Shown: positions 29,678-38,519 of the stretch, one piece after another
Layout of the letters: every line of letters starts with the position of its first letter
Position numbering within the stretch: position 1 is the first letter of the stretch
Position numbers and translations under genes: made by a program
Assembly (NCBI RefSeq): GCF_001025195.1
Contig: NZ_AP012325.1
Location: 682,001 to 746,000 of the forward strand
Reading direction: 5' to 3'
DNA: 64,000 bases
Source of the DNA: Bifidobacterium catenulatum DSM 16992 = JCM 1194 = LMG 11043
Lineage (GTDB): Bacteria > Actinomycetota > Actinomycetes > Actinomycetales > Bifidobacteriaceae
The notes under the pieces: model-generated
Databases searched by the model: none
Told to the model about the DNA's origin: nothing
The model's input: the letters and a program-made list of their open reading frames with translations, nothing else

Positions 29678-30475
29678 ATGACAGATATCAAAGAAACGCA
29701 AGAGACGCGCCCGATTATGCCGGGCACGGAAGACAGCGACCGACCGCTGGTCGAATTGACCCACGTTGAAAAGCACTATGGTGACTTGCATGTGCTCAAG
29801 GATATCAACCTCACCGTCAAGAAGGGCGAAGTGCTGGTCATAGTCGGTCCATCCGGTTCCGGCAAGTCCACGATGTGCCGCACCATCAACCGTTTGGAAA
29901 CCATTGATTCCGGTGATATTCGCATTGATGGAAAACCGTTGCCTCAGGAAGGCAAGGAGCTCGCCAGCCTGCGTGCTGAGGTTGGCATGGTATTCCAGTC
30001 GTTCAACCTGTTCGCCAACAAGACAATTCTTGAGAATGTGACGCTCGCACCGATCAAGGTGCGCCACATGGATAAGAAGGCGGCCGAGGATCTCGCCATG
30101 GATCTGCTCTCCCGAGTGGGCGTGGCTTCGCAGGCTTCCAAGATGCCATCGCAGCTTTCCGGCGGTCAGCAGCAGCGTGTCGCCATCGCACGAGCGCTTG
30201 CCATGCAGCCGAAGGTCATGTTGTTCGATGAGCCGACGTCCGCACTTGATCCGGAAATGGTCAATGAAGTGCTTGACGTCATGGTGGAGCTGGCTCACGA
30301 AGGCATGACCATGCTGTGCGTGACCCACGAGATGGGCTTCGCGCGCAAGGTGGCTGACAAGGTCGTGTTCATGGCTGACGGCCAGATTCTTGAGCAGAGC
30401 ACGCCGGAGGACTTCTTTGAAAATCCGAAGACCGATCGTGCCAAGGACTTCCTGTCGAAGATTCTCACCCACTGA
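29678..30475 (+). CDS. gluA: Glutamate-type ABC transporter ATPase
   Basis: A 265-residue ATPase with Walker [11 protein letters not shown]-loop [11 protein letters not shown], signature [17 protein letters not shown], Walker [11 protein letters not shown] and H-loop VTHEMGF. It heads an ATPase - binding protein - permease - permease cluster, the order of corynebacterial gluABCD. About 20 residues of Glu/Thr/Asp-rich sequence precede the core. I start at ATG 29678 (MTDIKETQ); the open frame upstream covers the palindrome and looks non-coding. Confidence 0.9.
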   Translation: MTDIKETQETRPIMPGTEDSDRPLVELTHVEKHYGDLHVLKDINLTVKKGEVLVIVGPSGSGKSTMCRTINRLETIDSGDIRIDGKPLPQEGKELASLRAEVGMVFQSFNLFANKTILENVTLAPIKVRHMDKKAAEDLAMDLLSRVGVASQASKMPSQLSGGQQQRVAIARALAMQPKVMLFDEPTSALDPEMVNEVLDVMVELAHEGMTMLCVTHEMGFARKVADKVVFMADGQILEQSTPEDFFENPKTDRAKDFLSKILTH

Positions 30476-30514
30476 AATGACTGACGGGAATAAGACGGAA
30501 TAAGGTTTTTCGAT

Positions 30515-31354
30515 ATGAAACTTTCTATGAGGGCGAAGCGTATGCTGCGCAGGGTTATAGCGACCTTCTGCGCATGCGCATGCGTGTTCGCAGTGTCCGC
30601 CTGTGGCGCGGACGACGCCGATGGCAAGATTCGCGTCGGTATCAAGTTCGACCAGCCTGGTTTGGGATTCAAGAAGTCCGGCACCTATGTCGGCTTCGAT
30701 GTGGATGTGGCCAAGTACATTGCGAAGAAACTCGGCTATTCCGAAGACCAGATCGTATGGAAGGAGGCACCGTCGAAGCAGCGTGAGGCTATGCTGCAGA
30801 ATGGCGATGTCGATTTCATCGTTGCAACGTATTCCATCACTGACGAACGTAAGAAGGTTGTCTCCTTCGCGGGACCGTACTTCGTTGCGGGTCAGGATCT
30901 GCTTGTACGTAAGGATGAAACCTCCATCAAGGGTCCGGAGGATCTTAACGGCAAGCGTCTGTGCTCCGTGACCGGTTCCACTTCCGCGGTTACCGTCAAG
31001 GAGAAGTTCGCCAACGAAGTGCAGCTCATGGAGCAGCCGGGTTACGCGGAATGCGCTACCGCACTGTTCTCGGGCATCGTTGATGCGGTGACCACCGACG
31101 ATATTATTCTGGCGGGTCTTGCCTCCGCTTCGCGTGGCCGTCTGCGTGTGGTCGGCAAGCCGTTCACCCAGGAGTATTACGGCGTCGGCATCAAGAAGGA
31201 CGATACGCAGCTGGCCACCCGGATTAACAACGCCATCGCCGATATGATTCAGGATGGTTCCTGGCAGCGTGCCATTTCCGACAACACGAAGGGTACTGCA
31301 TACACGCCGAACGCGAAGTACAATCCGCCGGAGCCGACTGAGGGGGAGAAGTAA
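30515..31354 (+). CDS. gluB: Glutamate-type ABC transporter substrate-binding lipoprotein
   Basis: A 279-residue family 3 binding protein. The N-terminus is a lipoprotein signal: basic MRAKRMLRRVIATF, hydrophobic core and lipobox FAVSAC with Cys at about residue 29. Mature motifs include GFKKSGTYVGFDVDVAKYIA and ATYSITDERKKVVSFAGPYF. It captures the substrate outside the membrane for GluCD. Glutamate is inferred from operon order; aspartate or glutamine cannot be excluded. Start and stop are well placed; the gluC ATG shares the last base of the stop. Confidence 0.9.
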   Translation: MKLSMRAKRMLRRVIATFCACACVFAVSACGADDADGKIRVGIKFDQPGLGFKKSGTYVGFDVDVAKYIAKKLGYSEDQIVWKEAPSKQREAMLQNGDVDFIVATYSITDERKKVVSFAGPYFVAGQDLLVRKDETSIKGPEDLNGKRLCSVTGSTSAVTVKEKFANEVQLMEQPGYAECATALFSGIVDAVTTDDIILAGLASASRGRLRVVGKPFTQEYYGVGIKKDDTQLATRINNAIADMIQDGSWQRAISDNTKGTAYTPNAKYNPPEPTEGEK

Positions 31355-32031
31355 TGGAAGCGTTCATCTCATTGTTCAGCCAGTACAATGTGCCGGCTGC
31401 GTTTTTGGTGAACATCGAACTGACCTTGTGGTCGGCGTTGTTCTCCACGATTCTTGGCGTCATCCTCGTGATGATGCGCATCTCTCCAGTCGCATCGTTG
31501 CGCATAGTGTCGGGCGCTTATGTCGAATTGTTTAAGAACCTGCCGTTGACCATTATCATGGTGTTCATGGTGCTGGGCGCCTATGCACAGCTGAAGCTCA
31601 GCTTCTCCGACACGTTCGCCACGAACTTCTTCTGGCTGGCCGTCACCGGCTTGAGCCTGTATACGGCGGCGTTCGTATGCGAATCATTGCGATCCGGCAT
31701 CAACACGGTGCCTCTCGGCCAGGCTGAAGCCTGCCGCGCATTGGGATTGAACTTCATGCAGTCCGCCACCCAGATCATTCTGCCTCAGGCATTCCGCGGC
31801 TCCGTGGCGCCGTTGGGCAATACGCTCATCGCATTGCTGAAGAACTCCACGGTTGCGGCCGCGGCATCCGTCGCCACCGAAACCTCGTCGTTGATGAGCG
31901 AAATGATCGAATACCGTTCCGACGTGATTATTCCAATCTTCCTTATCTTCGCGTTCGGTTATGTGATTCTGATCATTCCGATCGGCATGCTGACCACGTA
32001 TCTGTCCAACAAGCTCGCGGTGAGGAGGTGA
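31354..32031 (+). CDS. gluC: Glutamate-type ABC transporter permease
   Basis: A 225-residue HisMQ-type permease with about five membrane helices and the cytoplasmic coupling loop GQAEACRALGLNFMQSATQIILPQAFR. It starts in a TAATG overlap with gluB and ends six bases before gluD. It heterodimerises with GluD to form the channel. Confidence 0.92.
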   Translation: MEAFISLFSQYNVPAAFLVNIELTLWSALFSTILGVILVMMRISPVASLRIVSGAYVELFKNLPLTIIMVFMVLGAYAQLKLSFSDTFATNFFWLAVTGLSLYTAAFVCESLRSGINTVPLGQAEACRALGLNFMQSATQIILPQAFRGSVAPLGNTLIALLKNSTVAAAASVATETSSLMSEMIEYRSDVIIPIFLIFAFGYVILIIPIGMLTTYLSNKLAVRR

Positions 32032-32037
32032 CGCACC

Positions 32038-33180
32038 ATGGCAAGCAATGAAAGCGCGGTGCTGTTCGACCAGCCCGGTCCTAAGAGCCGTAAAACCATT
32101 CGTATCGTCAATTGGATTGCAGGCATCGCCTTCGCGATTGTGGTTGTGTTGATTCTCATGAGGCTTCACAATCCGCCGGATGGCGAGAACCAGCTGAGCT
32201 GGGAACTGTGGAAGCCGGCTCTTGATGCCGAAGCGTGGACCGACTTCTATTTGCCGGGATTGTGGGCTACTATTCGCGCCTCCGTGCTGGCAGTGATTGG
32301 CGCGGTCCTGTTCGGTTTGCTGTTCGGTATTGGCCGTCTGCTTCCGAACATCGTGATTCGTGCGATTTCCGGCGCCGTCGTTGAGTTCGCCCGCGCGGTC
32401 CCTGTGCTGTTGCTTATGATCTTCTTCTGGCGTTGGTTCGCTTTTGCCGGCCTGGCAAGCCCGGCATATTGGGCTGTTGTGCTCGCATTGGTGATTTATA
32501 ACGGTTCCGTGGTGGCTGAGCTTGTTCGTTCCGGCGTCGGCAACCTGCCGAACGGCCAGCGTGAGGCGTCGCTCGCCTTGGGTCTGACTCGCACGCAGTC
32601 GCTGATGGAAATCGAAGTGCCGCAGGCCATTTACGCCATGCTTCCTGCCGCTGTGACGCAGTTGGTGGTGGTGCTGAAGGATACTGCCCTCGGCTCGATC
32701 ATCATGTATACCGATCTGTTGCAGGAATCACGTCGTCTCGGTTCGATGTATTTCAATATTCTGCAGACGCTGGTTGTTGCCGCCGTCATCTACTTTATCG
32801 CGTGCTGGCTGCTGAGCCGACTTGCGGAATGGCTGCCGGAACGCATGCAGAAGCACACCGCGGCACCTGCTGAACCGGAACCAGTTGCGCCAATCGCCAT
32901 TATGGATCCGTCGAATGTGAACCAGATCGCCGTGGCCAAGGAAGGCGTGCCGCTTGGCGGCGCCCAACGCCTGTACCATGTGCATCATCGTGGTTCCAAC
33001 GCGTCGATCCGCCATTGGCGTCAGACCCGCTACGTTCAGGGATTCGACGAGACGCATCCGGAAAGCCAGGTTGAGTTCGACAAGAACGGCAGGCCGATCA
33101 AAGATACGGTCAAGCAGGACAAGCTAAGATTCGATAAGCCGAAGTCCGACAAATCAAAGGGCGATAAGCCCAAGCAGTGA
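32038..33180 (+). CDS. gluD: Glutamate-type ABC transporter permease with long C-terminal tail
   Basis: A 380-residue permease. Residues 1-275 contain the N-terminal extension, helices and coupling loop (NGQREASLALGLTRTQSLMEIEVPQAI). The last 105 residues are not membrane: a Pro/Ala linker, a segment RHWRQTRYVQGFDETHPESQ with aromatic and charged residues, and a Lys/Asp tail ending KGDKPKQ. Ordinary GluD proteins are about 270-300 residues. The tail should be cytoplasmic and could regulate transport. A putative hairpin terminator follows. Confidence 0.9.
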   Translation: MASNESAVLFDQPGPKSRKTIRIVNWIAGIAFAIVVVLILMRLHNPPDGENQLSWELWKPALDAEAWTDFYLPGLWATIRASVLAVIGAVLFGLLFGIGRLLPNIVIRAISGAVVEFARAVPVLLLMIFFWRWFAFAGLASPAYWAVVLALVIYNGSVVAELVRSGVGNLPNGQREASLALGLTRTQSLMEIEVPQAIYAMLPAAVTQLVVVLKDTALGSIIMYTDLLQESRRLGSMYFNILQTLVVAAVIYFIACWLLSRLAEWLPERMQKHTAAPAEPEPVAPIAIMDPSNVNQIAVAKEGVPLGGAQRLYHVHHRGSNASIRHWRQTRYVQGFDETHPESQVEFDKNGRPIKDTVKQDKLRFDKPKSDKSKGDKPKQ

Positions 33181-33202
33181 CGTCATTTGATCTGCGAAGA
33201 CC

Positions 33203-33247
33203 ATAGGGCGCTGATTTCTTGCAGAGAGCGAGGAATCAGCGCCCTAT
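33203..33247 (+). terminator. Hairpin after the gluABCD-like operon
   Basis: Fourteen-bp perfect arms (33203-33216 with 33234-33247). It lies just after gluD. The T run is poor, so termination may be partial. Confidence 0.65.
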
Positions 33248-33364
33248 TGCATGAAAGAAGTCAGACAAAACGTAAGAAAAGCAGTATGCGGCGATTGGGT
33301 GTGGCGATGCCACGTTTCAATCGCCGCATAGCTTATTATCAGGGGATAAGCAAGGAGGCTTGTC

Positions 33365-34351
33365 ATGCCAGACAAAGACAAGGATGCGAAGATATCGTCC
33401 ATTGCGAAGACGTTGAACAAGGTTGAGGACAGACTTGAGAAGGGGAAGAACTGCAGTTCCGTTGCCGAAGGACTTGCGAATGTTGCCAAGGCAAGCGAGT
33501 TGCTCAGTTCCGTATGGACGCTTCCGCCCAGTCAGTTGCTGCGATTCCACCACGATACGAGGGTTGCCGAAATCGACGGCGATTCCACGCCGGGTTTTGA
33601 TGGCAACAAGAATGATGCGGAACGGTTCATCTCGATTAGTTCTTCTGAAATCGCACGATATCAGCGGCTGATGTATGCCAATGGTGTGAAAGGGTCTCGC
33701 CGTCGTCTGCTGATTATTCTGCAAGGCATGGATGCTTCCGGCAAGGGCGGCATCGTACGTCACGTATTCAGCCAAGGCGATCCTATGGGTATGCATTATC
33801 ACGGTTTCGGTGCACCCAAAGGTGAGGAAAAGGACCACGATTATTTGTGGCGCATCAAACGCGAACTGCCGAAGAATGGCTGGATTTCCATTTTCGATAG
33901 ATCGCAATATGAAGATATTGTCATGCCGCGTATTTACAAAACATATCCGGAGGAAGTATGGCAGGCGCGATATGACGAAATTAACCGATTCGAATCGCAA
34001 TTGGTTGCGGACGGATGCTCCATCATCAAAATATTCCTTGTGGTGAGCAAAGAAGAGCAGAAGGAGCATTTCCTTAGCAGACTGGAAGATCCGACCAAAT
34101 ATTGGAAGTTCGACCCGAGCGACCTTGAAGCTCGCGCCCGCTGGAACGACTACATGGCAGCATGGCAGGACGTGTTCGCGCGTACGAGCACCGAGCAGGC
34201 GCCCTGGTACTTGGTGCCTGCCGACAATCGCTGGTATTCAAGGGCGGTCGTGTCTGAACTTCTTCGCAACACGTTGAAGAACATGAATATGATCTGGCCG
34301 CCCTTGGAGGTCGATGCCGATGAAATGCGGCGTCAGTTGGAAACGCTGTAG
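33365..34351 (+). CDS. Polyphosphate kinase 2 family protein
   Basis: A 328-residue PPK2-type phosphotransferase that uses inorganic polyphosphate to phosphorylate nucleotides. Walker A is GMDASGKGG (121-129), the lid contains KRELPKNGWISIFDRSQYEDI with the catalytic Asp178-Arg179 pair, and the C-terminus holds the typical APWYLVPADNRWYSRAVVSELL. An unusual N-terminal 60 residues precede the core. Which class (nucleoside di- or monophosphate acceptor) is not decided by eye. The 3' end overlaps the convergent helicase gene by 19 bases. Confidence 0.88.
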   Translation: MPDKDKDAKISSIAKTLNKVEDRLEKGKNCSSVAEGLANVAKASELLSSVWTLPPSQLLRFHHDTRVAEIDGDSTPGFDGNKNDAERFISISSSEIARYQRLMYANGVKGSRRRLLIILQGMDASGKGGIVRHVFSQGDPMGMHYHGFGAPKGEEKDHDYLWRIKRELPKNGWISIFDRSQYEDIVMPRIYKTYPEEVWQARYDEINRFESQLVADGCSIIKIFLVVSKEEQKEHFLSRLEDPTKYWKFDPSDLEARARWNDYMAAWQDVFARTSTEQAPWYLVPADNRWYSRAVVSELLRNTLKNMNMIWPPLEVDADEMRRQLETL

Positions 34352-36891
34352 TCGAAGAACACGACTTCGCCGCTCGACTGTGTGGTATCAAGATCGATGG
34401 TTCCGGTAATGGCCCAATCATGGTCGCCATCGGAATCGTCGATGATCTGACGCACTTTCCAGCTGTGTTCGCTGTTCTCCTTGGAATCGTCGAGGATAAA
34501 CAGCTCGCCGCTACGGGCTTTCGCATCCGTGTTGACGTATTCGTGCTCATCGTAGAAGTCATCGAGCGCGTCCTCCCATTCGTGCACGCCATAACCCCAG
34601 TCTTTGTCAAGCGCACCGAGCTCATCGGGCTTGTCGAGATCCATAAGCTGCACACGGCGGAACATGGCATTGCGTATGAGCACGGTGAGGCCTCGACGAT
34701 CCTCCACCACGGCCTGCTTCGCGCCGGGCGCGGCCAGGCTCGCGGCGGCTTCGGAATCGTCGGTGCCGGCTCCTGCGTTCTCCCACTCATCGACCAGCGA
34801 GGAGTCGATGGAACGAACCACCACACGAAGCCAAGAAATGATGTCCCGTAACTGTTCGTTGCGCTTCTCCAAAGGAACGGTACGCGCCAGCGTGCGATAT
34901 GCGTCAGACAGATAGCGCAGCAGCGTGCCTTCGGAGCGGGCGATATTGTAGCGCGCGATGTAACCGGTGAAATCGGAGGCTGTTTCGACCATGTCCCGGA
35001 TCACCGATTTCGGGCTCAACCAATAATCGTTGGCCCAAGGCACATCATGGCGGTACTCGTCGAACGCCGTCTGAAGCATGTCTTCCAGCGGTTTCGGATA
35101 GGTGATTTCCTGCAAGCGGTCCATGCGCTCGTCATAGTCGAGGCCATCTTCCTTCATGCGGATCATCGCCGCATCGCGGGCTTGACGTTCCTGCGCGCGC
35201 AACACCTGCTTCGGATCTTCCAACGTGGCTTCCACCATGGAAATCACGTCAAGCGCGTAACTTTCCGATTCCGGATCAAGCAGTTCCAACGCGGCCAGCA
35301 GGAACGGGCTTAATGGCTGGTCAAGCGCGAAATCATCCGGCATGTCGACGGTCATGAAATAGTCCTTGCCGCCATCATCTCGGTCTTCCGTTTCGATCAC
35401 ATTCGTGTCGAACAGCGTTTGGAAGATCTCGTCGGCACGATCATGAAGATGCTCCTTCTGTTCCGGATTTTGCGCTGAATCGTCGATTAGGCGATCGATA
35501 CGGTAGCGTGCGTCGCCGCCCTGCGCCACTTCGTTCAACACCATGGAATGCGTGACCTTCATATGTGGTACCAAAGTTTCAGGGGCCGCGTCGATCAGCT
35601 TGTCGAACGTGTTCTCATTCCATGTGACAAAACCTTCTGGCGCCTTCTTGCGCTTGACTTTCTTGAGCTTCTTGGGATCATTGCCTGCCTTGGCGAGGGC
35701 TTTGGCGTTCTCGATTTCGAATTCCGGCCCTTCGGCGATGACCAAGCCTTCCGTGTCGAAGCCCATACGTCCCGCACGTCCCGCGATCTGATGGAATTCG
35801 CGGGCACGCAGTTTGCGCATTTTCGTGCCGTCAAACTTGGTCAATGCGGTCAACACCACGGAATGGATGGGTACGTTGATGCCGACGCCCAACGTGTCGG
35901 TGCCGCAGATCACCGGCAACAAGCCATGCTGTGCGAGCTGCTCGACCAAACGACGATAGCGAGGGAGCATGCCCGCATGGTGAATGCCGACTCCGGTGCG
36001 CAACAGACGTTGCAAAATCTTGCCGAATGCAGTGGTGAACTTCGTGCCCTTGATCGCCTCCGCAATGGCGGCACGTTGTTCCTTGCTGGACACACCTGTG
36101 CTTGCCAGGGCGTTCGCCGTCTCCAATGCGGCGTCTTGAGAGAAATGCACCACATAAATCGGAGTTTCGCCTCTGCCGAACGCCAGTTCGACGGTCTTCT
36201 CCAACGAGTCAAGCGTGTATTCGTACGTCAACGGCACCGGGCGCGGCGCATCGGCGATGATGTCGACGTCCGTGCCCGTCATGTCCTCCAATTTGTCGGC
36301 GATCGCATCGACGTTGCCCAATGTGGCGCTCATCAGCAAAAACTGCGTGTTCGGCAATGTCAGCAGCGGAACCTGCCAGGCCCAACCGCGCTCCGAATCG
36401 CCATAATAATGGAATTCATCCATCGCTACACAGCCGACATCGGCATGACGGCCCTCACGCAATGCCTGGTTCGCGAGAATCTCCGCAGTGCAGCAGATGA
36501 TCGGCGCATCGGCGTTGATGTGCGTGTCTCCGGTGATCATGCCGACGTTCTCACGACCGAACACCTCCACCAGATCAAAGAACTTCTCAGACACCAGCGC
36601 CTTGATCGGAGCCGTGTAATACGAGCGACGGCCCGTGCACAGCGCCGCGAAATGCATGCCCAACGCCACCAGTGATTTGCCGGAGCCGGTGGGCGTGTTC
36701 AAAATGACATGGTCGCCCGCGAGCAGGTCCATGATGGCCTCTTCCTGATGGGGCCACGGCTCAACACCTTTGATGTCCGCCACCCACTCGAAAAAACGCT
36801 CGTAGATTTCGTCCGTGTCGATGTTGCGCTCGCCATCGCTCCAATTCGGCGCCAACGCGCCCAGAGAACCGTAATTCGTATCGTCAGCCAT
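34333..36891 (-). CDS. DEAD/DEAH-box helicase with DUF3516 domain
   Basis: An 852-residue superfamily 2 helicase. Motif I TPTGSGKS (66-73), motif II DEFHYYGDSERG (DEFH box), motif III MSATLG, motif VI QIAGRAGRMG. The C-terminal half is the DUF3516-type region found in actinobacterial Ski2-like helicases, which are thought to act in RNA processing. The start at 36891 (MADDTNYGSL) is preferred over ATG 36915. It is divergent from rarA; both starts are 83 bases apart. Confidence 0.9.
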   Translation of the reverse strand: MADDTNYGSLGALAPNWSDGERNIDTDEIYERFFEWVADIKGVEPWPHQEEAIMDLLAGDHVILNTPTGSGKSLVALGMHFAALCTGRRSYYTAPIKALVSEKFFDLVEVFGRENVGMITGDTHINADAPIICCTAEILANQALREGRHADVGCVAMDEFHYYGDSERGWAWQVPLLTLPNTQFLLMSATLGNVDAIADKLEDMTGTDVDIIADAPRPVPLTYEYTLDSLEKTVELAFGRGETPIYVVHFSQDAALETANALASTGVSSKEQRAAIAEAIKGTKFTTAFGKILQRLLRTGVGIHHAGMLPRYRRLVEQLAQHGLLPVICGTDTLGVGINVPIHSVVLTALTKFDGTKMRKLRAREFHQIAGRAGRMGFDTEGLVIAEGPEFEIENAKALAKAGNDPKKLKKVKRKKAPEGFVTWNENTFDKLIDAAPETLVPHMKVTHSMVLNEVAQGGDARYRIDRLIDDSAQNPEQKEHLHDRADEIFQTLFDTNVIETEDRDDGGKDYFMTVDMPDDFALDQPLSPFLLAALELLDPESESYALDVISMVEATLEDPKQVLRAQERQARDAAMIRMKEDGLDYDERMDRLQEITYPKPLEDMLQTAFDEYRHDVPWANDYWLSPKSVIRDMVETASDFTGYIARYNIARSEGTLLRYLSDAYRTLARTVPLEKRNEQLRDIISWLRVVVRSIDSSLVDEWENAGAGTDDSEAAASLAAPGAKQAVVEDRRGLTVLIRNAMFRRVQLMDLDKPDELGALDKDWGYGVHEWEDALDDFYDEHEYVNTDAKARSGELFILDDSKENSEHSWKVRQIIDDSDGDHDWAITGTIDLDTTQSSGEVVFFDYSVSN

Positions 36892-36974
36892 GATTGCCAG
36901 TCTAGCGGTTGGCATGAACTCGAATGTCGAACGTGTGTTCGAATTATTGCGTATGTTGCGGTACAGTAGAAGTT

Positions 36975-38369
36975 ATGACTGAGGATTTGTTTGGCGCGAT
37001 GGACGCTCCCGAAGATATGATACGCCCGCTGGCCGTGCGCATGCGTCCGTCGAGTGTGGACGAGGTGGTGGGCCAGTCGCGGGTGCTAGGGCAGGGCTCT
37101 CCTCTGCGCAGGCTCGCCAATCCGGCGTCCAAAGGCTCGCTGACGGCACCGAGTTCCATTATTCTGTTCGGGCCTCCCGGGGTCGGCAAAACCACGCTCG
37201 CCTATATTGTGGCCAAACAGTCCGGTCGAGTCTTCGAAGAGCTTTCCGCAGTCACCTCCGGCGTCAAAGATGTGCGAGATGTACTCAGACGCGCCCATGA
37301 TCGTCTTGTCGCGGAAGGCAAGGAAACAGTACTGTTCATCGACGAGGTGCACCGATTCTCCAAATCGCAGCAGGACGCATTGCTGCCAAGCGTGGAAAAC
37401 CGTGACGTCACATTCATTGCAGCCACCACGGAAAATCCAAGCTTCTCGGTCATCAAACCGCTGTTGAGCCGATCCGTGGTCGTCAAACTTGAATCGCTGG
37501 AACCCGACGACCTGAAAACGCTCATCAACAGGGCCATCGAAAGCGAGTATGGACTTAAAAACGAAGTCAAAATCAACGACGAAGCCGTTGACGAAATCGT
37601 GCGCATGGCCGGAGGCGACGCGCGAAAAACACTGACAATCCTTGAAGCCGCCGCAGGGGCGCTCACCGGAGACAAGGCACGCAAAAAAGGCGCGAAACGG
37701 CCGATCATCACTCCCGACGTGGTGTCGCAGGTCATGGACGTGGCCACCGTGCGCTACGACAAAGACGGCGACGACCATTACGACGTGATCTCCGCATTCA
37801 TCAAATCCATGCGTGGATCCGACCCGGACGCCACCATGCACTACTTGGCACGCATGCTGCGCGCCGGTGAGGATCCGCGGTTCATTGCCAGACGCATTAT
37901 GATTGCAGCTTCCGAGGAAGTCGGCATGGCGGCTCCGCAAATACTGCAGGTAACCGTAGCGGCGGCGCAGGCCGTAGCCATGATCGGCATGCCCGAAGCG
38001 CGTATTATTCTCGCAGAAGCGGCGCTCGCTGTCGCCACCGCGCCAAAATCGAACGCCGGCTACAACGCCATCAACAGTGCGCTCGCCGATGTGGACGCGG
38101 GATTGATCGGCCAAGTGCCATTGCATTTGAGGAATGCGCCGACCGCCCTGATGAAAAGTTGGGGCAATCATGAGGGGTATCGGTACGCGCACGATTGGCC
38201 AGGAGCCGTAGCTCCGCAGCAATACATGCCGGACGAGCTGGTAGGGCGGGAATACTACCATCCGAACGACCGCGGCTACGAGCATGAGATCAAACCGAGA
38301 TTGGAGAAAATTCGGAAGATTCTGCATGAGAAGAATGGTGGTCAAACCGGCAACTCTAATCGAGCCTAG
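36975..38369 (+). CDS. rarA: Replication-associated recombination protein RarA (MgsA)
   Basis: A 464-residue AAA+ ATPase that works at stalled replication forks. Walker A GPPGVGKTT, Walker B FIDEVHRFSKSQQDALL, sensor 1 ATTENPSF and the C-terminal tetramerisation region (GRQYYHPNDRGYE-like VGREYYHPNDRGYEHEI) are present. The ATG at 36975 follows AGAAGTT; an upstream in-frame ATG at 36924 is less likely. Monocistronic or leading into the MFS gene. Confidence 0.95.
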   Translation: MTEDLFGAMDAPEDMIRPLAVRMRPSSVDEVVGQSRVLGQGSPLRRLANPASKGSLTAPSSIILFGPPGVGKTTLAYIVAKQSGRVFEELSAVTSGVKDVRDVLRRAHDRLVAEGKETVLFIDEVHRFSKSQQDALLPSVENRDVTFIAATTENPSFSVIKPLLSRSVVVKLESLEPDDLKTLINRAIESEYGLKNEVKINDEAVDEIVRMAGGDARKTLTILEAAAGALTGDKARKKGAKRPIITPDVVSQVMDVATVRYDKDGDDHYDVISAFIKSMRGSDPDATMHYLARMLRAGEDPRFIARRIMIAASEEVGMAAPQILQVTVAAAQAVAMIGMPEARIILAEAALAVATAPKSNAGYNAINSALADVDAGLIGQVPLHLRNAPTALMKSWGNHEGYRYAHDWPGAVAPQQYMPDELVGREYYHPNDRGYEHEIKPRLEKIRKILHEKNGGQTGNSNRA

Positions 38370-38444
38370 TGTGGTGCCTGTTCTCATTCTTCGTTGCCGT
38401 TGGACTAGGGGTCCGCTAAAATTCTTCGTTGGGGTTGATGCCTG

Positions 38445-38459
38445 CTTGCTATGAGCAAG
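38445..38459. promoter_or_regulatory. Palindrome before the MFS exporter gene
   Basis: CTTGCT-ATG-AGCAAG, perfect 6-bp arms. It overlaps a TATGAG that could be a -10 box, so it is a candidate operator for the exporter. A related GCTTGCTATG string is present at 40092-40101 before oppA. Confidence 0.3.
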
Positions 38460-38519
38460 GTCCATGCATCAATCGCGGCGTCGCACATGGCCGCAGGAAA
38501 AAGTGCGCGGAAAGTGATT

